DNA from: Ferruginibacter sp.
GTDB lineage: Bacteria; Bacteroidota; Bacteroidia; Chitinophagales; Chitinophagaceae
Direction of reading: 5' to 3'
NCBI GenBank assembly: GCA_025357775.1
Contig: JANXOQ010000200.1
Span: forward strand, 1-5,669
DNA: 5,669 bases
Below are positions 1 through 5,612 of the stretch, piece after piece. Positions within the stretch are counted from its first letter, which is position 1. Each line of letters begins with the position of its first letter. The notes beneath the pieces are model-generated. The model saw only the letters and a list, made by a program, of their open reading frames with translations. It had not been told where the DNA came from and ran no database searches. Position numbers and translations under genes: made by a program.

Positions 1-516
1 ATAGTTGCTACAATTGCTTTAATACTTACCAATAATGCCAATGCTGGTGTTATTTGCATTGCATCTCAAAACAAAATTCCATCTGTTGTAATTAATTTAA
101 AAAATAAAACATCGGATGAAGTTGAGTGTATTTATCTTCAAACTATACAAGAATACAATATAGATTTTATAATACTGGCTGGTTATTTAAAAAAAATACC
201 TGCAGCCATTACAAAGGCTTTTCATCAAAAAATAATAAACATTCACCCCGCACTTTTGCCTGCTTACGGTGGTGCTGGTATGTATGGCATACATGTACAT
301 AATGCGGTAGTGCAAGCTGGCGAAAAACAAAGCGGTATAACTATACATTATGTAAATGAACATTACGATGAGGGAGCTATAATATTGCAAGCAAGCTGTA
401 ATGTAGAAGCAAATGATACTGGGGAAAGCTTAGCCAAAAAAGTGTTGATGCTAGAACATGCGCATTATACTAAAAGCATTGTACAAGTTATTTTATCTCA
501 AAATCTTGTTAAATAA
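1..516 (+). CDS. purN: Phosphoribosylglycinamide formyltransferase (GART), 5'-truncated by the window edge
   Basis: PurN transfers a formyl group from 10-formyltetrahydrofolate to glycinamide ribonucleotide, the third step of cytoplasmic de novo purine synthesis. Reading frame 1 is open from base 1 to TAA at 514-516, giving 171 visible residues. The catalytic Asn and His lie in NIHPALLP (N80 and H82 of the visible part). GITIHYVNEHYDEG follows, with His at 116 and the catalytic Asp at 123; the His-to-Asp spacing of 7 equals that in E. coli PurN (H137, D144). The LPAYGGAGMYG segment after the Asn-His pair is a few residues longer than in E. coli, a form I associate with Bacteroidota. By comparison with E. 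coli about 26 N-terminal residues, including the phosphate-binding GSGSN loop, lie before the window. Everything visible looks intact. It may be co-transcribed with the gene 62 bases downstream, since I see no terminator between them. Confidence 0.95.
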   Translation: MVATIALILTNNANAGVICIASQNKIPSVVINLKNKTSDEVECIYLQTIQEYNIDFIILAGYLKKIPAAITKAFHQKIINIHPALLPAYGGAGMYGIHVHNAVVQAGEKQSGITIHYVNEHYDEGAIILQASCNVEANDTGESLAKKVLMLEHAHYTKSIVQVILSQNLVK

Positions 517-578
517 TAAGTACTAGATTTTACTTTAAATATTCTGCCGTAATATTACTTTCTTAAAAAAATAATGGG

Positions 579-1349
579 TTGAAGATAATTTTTACTTTAC
601 TAGTTTGTTGCTTTTTTGCCGCTAATGTTTTTGCTCAAATAACAGTAAGCGGCACAGTACTAGATAAAGGAAAAATAAACTATGTAGAAGCTGTAATTGT
701 TAATAGTACGGGAGGTAAAACTGTATTAACAGATTCTTTAGGGCATTATAAAATACAAACCAACAGAGGTGACTCTTTATATTTTATTTACAATAATAAA
801 CCTACCTTAAAGTTTGCTGTAAACACTATTGCTAATACTGACCAATTTGATATATCTATACATATACCCGTAAAAAGTAAATATGGAATATTGCAAGAAG
901 TTATTGTGATAGGCAAATCATATAAACAACAAGCAGAAGAAAATAGAGAAGCCTACTCAAAAGTTTTTAATTACAAAAAACCTAGCATAAGTACCTCTAT
1001 GATGCCAGGCGGAGCAGTGGGAATAGATGCTGGTGAATTATTTGATATTTTTAGATTTAGAAGAAATAAGCGGATGAAAAGATTTCAACTATGGTTAGAA
1101 AATGAAGAAAAAGAAAAATTTATAGATTATCGCTTTAGCAAGTTATTTGTGAAAAGAGTAACCCAGTTAAAATCTCCTGCTTTAGAGATTTTTTTGGTAA
1201 AATATCGCCCAACATATGAGTTTACAAGCACGGCTGATGAGCTAGAATTTAACCAATATATTCTTAATGCATCGTATAACTTTAGAAAAATGTATGCAGG
1301 TACTTTAGGGCTACCAAAACTATTTGTGAGGAAAGAGTTTAGTTATTAA
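579..1349 (+). CDS. Secreted carboxypeptidase-like regulatory domain protein, TTG start
   Basis: This is a 256-residue protein of unknown function. Residues 1-19 form a signal peptide: MK, a hydrophobic core, then VFA before Gln20, the A|Q cleavage pattern common in Bacteroidota. The cysteines at 10-11 lie inside the core and do not make a lipobox. Residues 21 to about 114 (ITVSGTVLD, then TDSLGHYKI) resemble the CarboxypepD_reg-like beta-sandwich seen at the N terminus of SusC/TonB receptors, but no plug or barrel follows. The rest is basic and probably helical, with GIDAGELFDIFRFRRNKRM (148-166) and FLVKYRPTYEF (205-215). I recall similar stand-alone Bacteroidota proteins with such a C-terminal part; their role is unknown, probably periplasmic or envelope-associated. 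The start must be TTG 579: an in-frame TAA lies at 564-566, the next in-frame ATG is residue 141, and the signal peptide begins exactly there. Its stop is shared with the opposite gene at 1346-1349. Confidence 0.85.
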   Translation: MKIIFTLLVCCFFAANVFAQITVSGTVLDKGKINYVEAVIVNSTGGKTVLTDSLGHYKIQTNRGDSLYFIYNNKPTLKFAVNTIANTDQFDISIHIPVKSKYGILQEVIVIGKSYKQQAEENREAYSKVFNYKKPSISTSMMPGGAVGIDAGELFDIFRFRRNKRMKRFQLWLENEEKEKFIDYRFSKLFVKRVTQLKSPALEIFLVKYRPTYEFTSTADELEFNQYILNASYNFRKMYAGTLGLPKLFVRKEFSY

Positions 1350-1519
1350 AACGTAATATCTTTTGCCTCTATTCTTTTAGAGCCTCCTTTGCCATCAGTT
1401 ACAACCATATAGGTATTGGTAGCTTTAGTTTCCACCTTCACTCTTAATATTGCTCTTGCCAAAGCCTCCATTATTTTAGGAGATAAATCTTCACTTACTT
1501 TTTTTTCGACAATATTCAT
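1346..1519 (-). CDS. 57-residue protein overlapping the zeta-like kinase gene; candidate antitoxin
   Basis: The frame runs from ATG at 1519-1517 to TAA at 1348-1346 and encodes 57 residues. Its start overlaps the kinase stop as ATGA (1519-1516), the usual signature of translational coupling, so both proteins should come from one mRNA. The protein reads as a charged helix (about residues 8-30, with SPKIMEALARAILRVKVE) followed by a probable beta-hairpin (TYMVVTDGKGG, then SKRIEAKDITF). There is no membrane segment and no cysteine. I do not recognise a family. Size, charge and tight coupling to a toxin-like kinase make an antitoxin or small modulatory partner the best inference. If so, the order is toxin first, unlike epsilon-zeta and PezAT. 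The codons look coding, with Gly, Ala and Lys where the antisense would be poor. Its 3' end overlaps the convergent gene by 4 bases. Confidence 0.75.
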   Translation of the reverse strand: MNIVEKKVSEDLSPKIMEALARAILRVKVETKATNTYMVVTDGKGGSKRIEAKDITF

Positions 1520-2076
1520 ATGTCTAAAATTTTGTTGTATACCGTAAAGTTAAGTACTTCTTTTAAGTTTGTTACTGATTTTGCTATAATTTGATACTCT
1601 TTACCTGAATTATCTAATAAATACCAATTTTGAACAATTGCAGCATATTTTGGAAAATTATTTAACCCTTTTTGAAACCTTCTTTCTATTATTTCCCTTG
1701 GAATATTATGCCCTCCCTTTTTTACCCTTATTGATACTCTTTGAAAAGCCATTTCAGCACTTTCAAGATTTACAAAAAATAATGTAACAACAAAGTCATT
1801 TAACTTCGCTTTTTCAATAATTTTTAAATAAGAAAGACCAGATAATGTAGTTTCAAATGCAAAGCTTTGCTTAGTTTCAATTAAATAATTAATTCTATTC
1901 AGCATAAATCTTGCTGCCGCAATAGCAGCAGATTCTACATCATTTTTATTTATTGCACGTGCTATTTCATCTGCGTTTACAAATTCAAAAGTTTGAAATA
2001 CTTCTGGCAAAAGATTGTAAGCTGCAGTTGTTTTTCCTGCACCATTACAACCTGCTAAAATGAAAAGTTCTGGCAT
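1516..2076 (-). CDS. Zeta-toxin-like P-loop kinase (predicted ABC-type ATPase, COG4185-like)
   Basis: This 186-residue P-loop protein fits the zeta-toxin/COG4185 superfamily. The Walker A motif is GCNGAGKTT (residues 9-17), directly after the first beta-strand. NADEIAR (34-40) carries Asp36, the position of the catalytic base in zeta/PezT kinases. FETTLSG (74-80) corresponds to the substrate-contacting strand of zeta. RVSIRVKKGGHNIPREIIERRF (113-134), with Arg113, Arg117, Arg132 and Arg133, matches the arginine-rich lid that contacts ATP phosphates; WYLLDNSG (151-158) follows. Length is normal and all key positions are present, so it looks active. Classical zeta toxins phosphorylate UDP-N-acetylglucosamine and block wall synthesis; the true substrate of this subgroup is not visible here. 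The ATG at 2076 fits because the P-loop then begins at residue 9, as usual. The gene lies 82 bases after the E1 gene on the same strand and is coupled by ATGA to a 57-residue gene. Confidence 0.88.
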   Translation of the reverse strand: MPELFILAGCNGAGKTTAAYNLLPEVFQTFEFVNADEIARAINKNDVESAAIAAARFMLNRINYLIETKQSFAFETTLSGLSYLKIIEKAKLNDFVVTLFFVNLESAEMAFQRVSIRVKKGGHNIPREIIERRFQKGLNNFPKYAAIVQNWYLLDNSGKEYQIIAKSVTNLKEVLNFTVYNKILDI

Positions 2077-2097
2077 TTATAAATTACTTTATTTTTA

Positions 2098-2145
2098 TAG
2101 TTAAGTTGTTATTGACTTCTTTTATTTCGAAAACTTTTTTAACTA
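2098..2145. repeat. 7-bp inverted repeat upstream of the kinase gene
   Basis: TAGTTAA at 2098-2104 and TTAACTA at 2139-2145 are perfect inverted copies separated by 34 bases. They sit in the 82-base gap before the kinase ATG (2076), where an operator for a toxin-antitoxin operon would be expected. The arms are A/T-only except for one G/C, so chance is a real alternative. I see no TTTG/TAnnTTTG promoter pair in this gap and no hairpin with a T-tract that would end E1 transcription, so read-through from E1 is possible. Confidence 0.25.
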
Positions 2146-2158
2146 GCAATATTATAAA

Positions 2159-4201
2159 TTAATAATTCATTAACTTCTCCACCATTTCTCCCAACCTACC
2201 ATAAGCCATAAAGTTTTTTTCTAGCACAAGGTTAAAAGGTATTGGTGTATCTAAACTTGCGCAACGCATTACAGGTGCATCCAAAATATCAAAACAATTT
2301 TCACCAATCCATGCAGCTATTTCGCCACCAATACCACCAAGCAAAGAGTCTTCATGCAGCAATAAAACTTTTCCTGTTCGTTTGGTAGCTTTCTTTATTG
2401 CATCATAATCTAAAGGCAATAATGTTCTTAAATCTAAAATATCAATACTAATATTTTTATTTTTTTCTGCATACTCTAGCGCCCAATGAACGCCTGCACC
2501 GTAGGTAATAATGCTAATATCATCCCCCTGTTGCACATGCTTTGCTTTGCCTATTTCTATTTCATAATAATCATCTGGCACTTGCCCAGTCACACTTCTG
2601 TACAATGCTTTATGCTCAAAAAACAATACTGGGTTGGGGTCATTAATGGCAGCAATCATCAACCCTTTTGCATCTTCTGGTGTGCTTGGATAAACCACTT
2701 TTAAACCAGGTGTATGCACAAACCAAGCCTCATTACTTTGGCTGTGAAAGGGCCCAGCGCCTACACCTCCGCCCGTAGGCATGCGTATAACCACATCTGC
2801 ATTTTGCCCCCAACGGTAATGTATTTTAGCCAGGTTATTTATTATTTGATTAAACCCAACTGTAGCAAAATCTGCAAATTGCATTTCCATTACCGCTTTG
2901 TACCCTTCTAAACTTAAGCCTAATGCACTTCCCACAATGGCACTCTCACACAAAGGGGTGTTGCGTACACGTGCTTTTCCAAATTTTTCTACAAAACCTT
3001 CTGTTACTTTAAATGCACCCCCATACTCCGCTATATCTTGCCCCATTAAAATGAGGTTGTCGTGTTTTTGCATTGATTGTAGGAGACCATCGCTAATTCC
3101 GTTAATGAACTTTTTATCAGAAAATTTATTGAAGGTAGAAAGTTGATGATTAAAAGTTGGGCTCGCATTATCATAAATTTCTTTTGCTATTTGCTCAATA
3201 CTCCCGGATATCTGCGGGGTCAATTGAGCATATACATCTGCAATTTCCTCTTCCGTATTTGCTATAATCGCTTCTGCTTTATAAGCCTCAGCTAGCTCTG
3301 TTTCTATATAAGTTTTTGTAGTTGATTTTAGGTTATTCAATTCCTCAAGCGATAATATTTTTTCGTCAATCAACCATCGCTCATAATTTTTTACAGGGTC
3401 TCTTTTTTCCCACTGGGTAAATAATTCTGCGGGTACATATTTTACACCACTTGCTTCTTCATGCCCACGCATGCGAAATGTCATACACTCTATCAAATAT
3501 GGTTTTTGATTTTTAATGCAAAACTCACGCACCCCTTTTATGGTATCATATACTTCTAATAAATTATTGCCATCTATGCGTATACCTTCCATGCCATATC
3601 CCTTAGCTTTATCCACCAAGTTTTCGCAGCGGTATTGTTCGTTTACAGGCGTGCTAAGGCCATAGCCATTGTTTTCTATTACAAATATTACGGGCAAGTC
3701 CCATACTGCTGCTGTGTTTAATGCTTCATGAAAATCACCTTCGCTTGTGCCACCATCCCCACTAAAAGCTAGAGCTACTTTTTGCTCACCTCTTAATTTG
3801 TAAGCTAATGCTACACCGTCTGCTATAGCAAGCTGTGGCCCAAGGTGAGAAATCATTCCACAAATATGATGCTCCTTACTACCAAAATGAAAGCTACGTT
3901 CACGCCCCTTGCTATAGCCTTCTTTATTGCCTTGCCATTGCATAAATAATTTACTAAGTGGCATATTTCTACCAGTAAAAACCCCCAAGTTTCTGTGCAA
4001 AGGCATTATCCATTCATCTTGTTGCAAAGCTGCTACAACCCCTACAGATATTGCTTCTTGCCCTATGCCACTAAACCATTTAGATATTTTTCCTTGGCGT
4101 AATAACACCAACATTTTCTCCTCAATCATTCGAGGAAGTAAAATAGATTTATACAAAGCAATACACTGCTCGTTGGTCAATTCTTTTTTTGAAAAATTCA
4201 T
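2159..4201 (-). CDS. Fused 2-oxoacid dehydrogenase E1 (alpha-beta), thiamine diphosphate-dependent
   Basis: The E1 component decarboxylates a 2-oxoacid with thiamine diphosphate and passes the acyl group to lipoyl-E2. The alpha half (about 1-340) carries the ThDP/Mg motif from SGDGGTSEGDFHEA (147-160) to ENN (176-178), plus MRGHEEASG (244-252) in the active-site loop region. The beta half (about 361-680) has MGQDIAEYGG (386-395), the cofactor-activating Glu419 in NTPLCES, the active-site His486 in PFHSQSNEAWF, and HEDSLLGGIGGE (616-627). Both halves look complete and active. The beta half resembles branched-chain (2-oxoisovalerate) E1 more than acetoin or E. coli AceE enzymes, but substrate cannot be fixed from sequence. 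No E2 or E3 gene is in view. I chose Met at 4201 (680 residues) rather than the ATG at 4288. The 29 extra residues are hydrophobic and unlike E1 proteins, and a -7 promoter box lies inside that extension. The linker at 345-360 is low in complexity and derived from a heptamer repeat. Confidence 0.93.
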   Translation of the reverse strand: MNFSKKELTNEQCIALYKSILLPRMIEEKMLVLLRQGKISKWFSGIGQEAISVGVVAALQQDEWIMPLHRNLGVFTGRNMPLSKLFMQWQGNKEGYSKGRERSFHFGSKEHHICGMISHLGPQLAIADGVALAYKLRGEQKVALAFSGDGGTSEGDFHEALNTAAVWDLPVIFVIENNGYGLSTPVNEQYRCENLVDKAKGYGMEGIRIDGNNLLEVYDTIKGVREFCIKNQKPYLIECMTFRMRGHEEASGVKYVPAELFTQWEKRDPVKNYERWLIDEKILSLEELNNLKSTTKTYIETELAEAYKAEAIIANTEEEIADVYAQLTPQISGSIEQIAKEIYDNASPTFNHQLSTFNKFSDKKFINGISDGLLQSMQKHDNLILMGQDIAEYGGAFKVTEGFVEKFGKARVRNTPLCESAIVGSALGLSLEGYKAVMEMQFADFATVGFNQIINNLAKIHYRWGQNADVVIRMPTGGGVGAGPFHSQSNEAWFVHTPGLKVVYPSTPEDAKGLMIAAINDPNPVLFFEHKALYRSVTGQVPDDYYEIEIGKAKHVQQGDDISIITYGAGVHWALEYAEKNKNISIDILDLRTLLPLDYDAIKKATKRTGKVLLLHEDSLLGGIGGEIAAWIGENCFDILDAPVMRCASLDTPIPFNLVLEKNFMAYGRLGEMVEKLMNY
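3129..3156. repeat. Degenerate TTGAAAG heptamer tandem repeat within the E1 linker
   Basis: Four consecutive 7-base units lie without gaps: TTGAAGG (3129), TAGAAAG (3136), TTGATGA (3143) and TTAAAAG (3150). Against TTGAAAG they match 6, 6, 4 and 6 of 7 bases. On the coding strand the unit is CTTTCAA, and it encodes part of SPTFNHQLSTFN (residues 347-358), exactly between the E1alpha and E1beta halves. From memory, CTTTCAA-type heptamer arrays and QLSTFN-like translated repeats are common in some Bacteroidota genomes. Confidence 0.5.
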
Positions 4202-4205
4202 AGTG

Positions 4206-4213
4206 CGAAGATA
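4206..4213 (-). promoter_or_regulatory. -7 promoter element of the E1 dehydrogenase gene
   Basis: On the minus strand TATCTTCG (4213-4206) matches the Bacteroidota -7 consensus TAnnTTTG at all but one defined position and is followed by CACT and then the ATG at 4201. Transcription would start on or next to the start codon, giving a leaderless or nearly leaderless mRNA. The -33 part is weak: TTG at 4231-4229 is 15 bases away and TTTG at 4242-4239 is 25 bases away, while about 19 is usual. The box supports the 4201 start over 4288. Confidence 0.5.
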
Positions 4214-4337
4214 GGAAAGATGGGTGTTCAATGTTTTGCAAATGAAGCAAAAAAGAGAAATAGCAAAAGGTAAAAGGTTAAGTAACAATTATACTTAAAT
4301 TGTATATTACTTCGTAAATCACATACTCTAACTTAGT

Positions 4338-4360
4338 GGAGAATTTTATGGCTGTTCTCC
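4338..4360 (+). repeat. Hairpin pairing a GGAGA Shine-Dalgarno-like site with the start of a small reading frame
   Basis: GGAGAA (4338-4343) and TTCTCC (4355-4360) are perfect 6-bp inverted arms around an 11-base loop. On the plus strand the left arm is a Shine-Dalgarno-like GGAGA placed 5 bases before ATG 4348, and the ATG lies in the loop. A folded RNA would hide the ribosome site. The arms contain 6 G/C bases in a strongly A/T-rich stretch. Confidence 0.35.
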
Positions 4361-4395
4361 TCTCTTATATTGCGGCTATATTGTTTACTTTATAA
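4348..4395 (+). CDS. Possible 15-residue hydrophobic peptide
   Basis: ATG 4348 to TAA 4393-4395 encodes MAVLLSYIAAILFTL, which is almost entirely hydrophobic and could span or insert in a membrane. It has GGAGA 5 bases upstream, unusual beside neighbours that have no such site, and a terminator-like stem overlaps its 3' end. This resembles a type I toxin mRNA or a leader peptide. The frame is too short to be convincing, and I see no plus-strand TTTG/TAnnTTTG promoter before it. Confidence 0.2.
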   Translation: MAVLLSYIAAILFTL

Positions 4396-4421
4396 ATCTC
4401 AAGCCGTTTATTTTTTTATTT
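4372..4421 (+). terminator. Rho-independent-like terminator, plus strand
   Basis: CGGCT (4373-4377) pairs with AGCCG (4402-4406), and a G4372-T4407 wobble extends the stem. Inside the 24-base loop TTTA (4384-4387) pairs with TAAA (4393-4396). A T-rich tract (4407-4421, 13 T of 15) follows on the plus strand only. The stem is short and interrupted, so it would be weak. It would end a small rightward transcript before it runs into the 3' end of the opposing gene at 4525. Confidence 0.35.
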
Positions 4422-4524
4422 GTATTGCCAATACTATTTTTTTTAACATGCCCATATATCTTATTTACAATATTTTTTACATTAATTACAAGGATAAGAA
4501 TTTATATTTATTTAAAAACTAACA

Positions 4525-5517
4525 TCACATTTTAGCCTGTGACATTGTTTTATTTTTTTGTTGTAGCGACGACAATGCATTGACAATTTCTTTTGTCGTT
4601 TCTCTTGTTTTGGGTAACTGCCCCCAAATTTTATTGCTATTATTAGGTAAAGTTATCTTCACTTTTCCTTCGTTATTTACTACATCAGCCGTGTAAGCAG
4701 TTACAATTTCTTCTTTTGCTTGAGGAGATAATTTGTCTATTTCTGCTTGGGTTGCAGTTATCAAAACCTTAGACGATTCCGTAATTTTTACTAAAGATTT
4801 CCTTTGTGGGTCCGTCATGGTAAAAGAATTTGCATTTTGAAAATCTTTTAATGAGTTTTGTGATTGATTTATAATTGCAACATTTTCTGTTAATATTTTT
4901 TTATATGGGGTATTATTTGCTGCCATATATTTAATAGCACTTGCTAATAGTCCACCAGAGTCAGGTGTATTAGAAATATTGTTATTAAAAAACTCAACAG
5001 GATTTTTTGATGGCAAATCATCTTGGTTAGATGTGGTATCATTTGTCTGTCTATTAACAACATTTTTGCCATTTGCTCTCCTTGCATCAGTAAAGTTTTT
5101 TACTAGCATTTGGGCATTGTTTTCTTTAATAGGCGTTGATTTGGTTGCACGGATATTTTTATCTAATTCTATTTTTACTGGATAGCCCATAACATTACTG
5201 GAAATATAATTTTCCAATAAAGCTATTTTAACATTATCAGGTATTGTTGTTAGTTGAATATTGCTGTCTACCATCATTTTTTTTGTGGACTCAATACTTT
5301 TTGTATAATCAGCAGCTTGCTCGTTTGTCATTTTTGGGTTTTTTGATGTCAAAAAAGCTCCGTATGCTTCAAAGCCAGCATTCATATCTTTTCCATATCC
5401 GAGAATCCTATTTTGAAAACTTGTATCTTTTACAGCAATTTGTTCAAATGCAAATTTTAAAAATTTTGGATTATTATCTAAGTAACTCTCAAAATTTACT
5501 TTTACAGTGTTTGGCAT
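4525..5517 (-). CDS. 330-residue cysteine-free protein of unknown function with an internal duplication
   Basis: I do not recognise a family. The protein is hydrophilic and rich in Asn, Lys, Thr and Ser, has no Cys and one Trp (298), no signal peptide and no membrane segment, so it is probably cytoplasmic. It appears to consist of two related, mostly helical modules, about 17-121 and 188-293. They align with offset 171 and no gap for 93 positions, for example MTxxQ (63-67 and 234-238) and KxxES.K (73-79 and 244-250). Each module ends in VKIxL (VKIEL 114-118, VKITL 286-290). The Asn/Thr/Asp-rich stretch 122-187 looks like a flexible linker, and the tail 294-330 is polar and helical. The ATG at 5517 follows an A/T-rich leader with no in-frame alternative before it. 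It seems to be a single-gene unit with its own promoter. Base composition is A/T-rich like the intergenic DNA, compatible with a poorly conserved or acquired gene. Confidence 0.8.
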   Translation of the reverse strand: MPNTVKVNFESYLDNNPKFLKFAFEQIAVKDTSFQNRILGYGKDMNAGFEAYGAFLTSKNPKMTNEQAADYTKSIESTKKMMVDSNIQLTTIPDNVKIALLENYISSNVMGYPVKIELDKNIRATKSTPIKENNAQMLVKNFTDARRANGKNVVNRQTNDTTSNQDDLPSKNPVEFFNNNISNTPDSGGLLASAIKYMAANNTPYKKILTENVAIINQSQNSLKDFQNANSFTMTDPQRKSLVKITESSKVLITATQAEIDKLSPQAKEEIVTAYTADVVNNEGKVKITLPNNSNKIWGQLPKTRETTKEIVNALSSLQQKNKTMSQAKM

Positions 5518-5595
5518 ATTTTATTTATTAATATTTAAATATATAAGAAATTAATTATTTTTTTTACCATATTGGGTGTATAAATTCATAAAAAT

Positions 5596-5612
5596 ATTTC
5601 TTGCAAAGAAAT
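5596..5612. repeat. 7-3-7 inverted repeat over the -7 region, possible operator
   Basis: ATTTCTT (5596-5602) and AAGAAAT (5606-5612) are perfect inverted arms around GCA. The dyad covers the proposed -7 element of the leftward gene (5611-5604), a position where a repressor would block transcription. The arms are A/T-rich, so chance occurrence is possible. Confidence 0.3.

Larger units (their letters stand above)
4214..4524. other. Intergenic region between the E1 gene and the 330-residue protein gene
   Basis: These 311 bases hold no conventional gene. They lie upstream of the E1 gene and downstream of the 330-residue gene, both transcribed leftward. The sequence is very A/T-rich, especially 4408-4524. 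Structure visible in it: ACAATT/AATTGT arms at 4285-4290 and 4298-4303, a GGAGAA/TTCTCC hairpin at 4338-4360 overlapping a 15-codon plus-strand reading frame, and a terminator-like stem with a T-tract at 4372-4421. I see no hairpin plus T-tract oriented to end the leftward transcript from the 330-residue gene. Confidence 0.6.

Noticed and set aside
187..390. 67-residue leftward frame
   Set aside because: It is antisense to conserved purN catalytic sequence.
2125..2132. Perfect 8-bp palindrome TTTCGAAA upstream of the kinase
   Set aside because: Too short and A/T-rich to claim as an operator, and it is not repeated nearby.
2486..3146. Three rightward open frames (starting 2486, 2714 and 2898) inside the E1 gene
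   Set aside because: They are antisense to well-conserved E1beta coding sequence, show no domain or start signal, and carry the composition expected of a reverse complement.
3927..4214. 95-residue rightward open frame opposite the E1 N terminus
   Set aside because: It is a shadow of the E1alpha coding sequence; the Cys/Ile/Leu-rich product matches no motif.
4202..4288. N-terminal extension of the E1 protein by 29 hydrophobic residues, resembling a signal peptide
   Set aside because: E1 enzymes are cytoplasmic, homologues start near MNFSKKELT, and a -7 promoter box lies inside the extension.
4285..4303. ACAATT/AATTGT inverted repeat with a 7-base loop
   Set aside because: Almost entirely A/T, with a competing TATAC/GTATA pairing at the same place; no nearby promoter it would control.
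4448..4522. 24-residue rightward frame MPIYLIYN...
   Set aside because: No ribosome site, it lies past the terminator-like stem, and its composition is that of random A/T-rich DNA.
5244..5531. 95-residue hydrophobic frame opposite the 330-residue gene, and a 68-residue frame at 4979-5185
   Set aside because: Their Phe/Leu/Tyr richness is the antisense reading of Lys/Asn-rich codons; no start signal was found.
5551..5589. 12-residue upstream reading frame in the leader of the 330-residue gene
   Set aside because: No ribosome site or composition signal; short frames are expected by chance in an 80-base leader.
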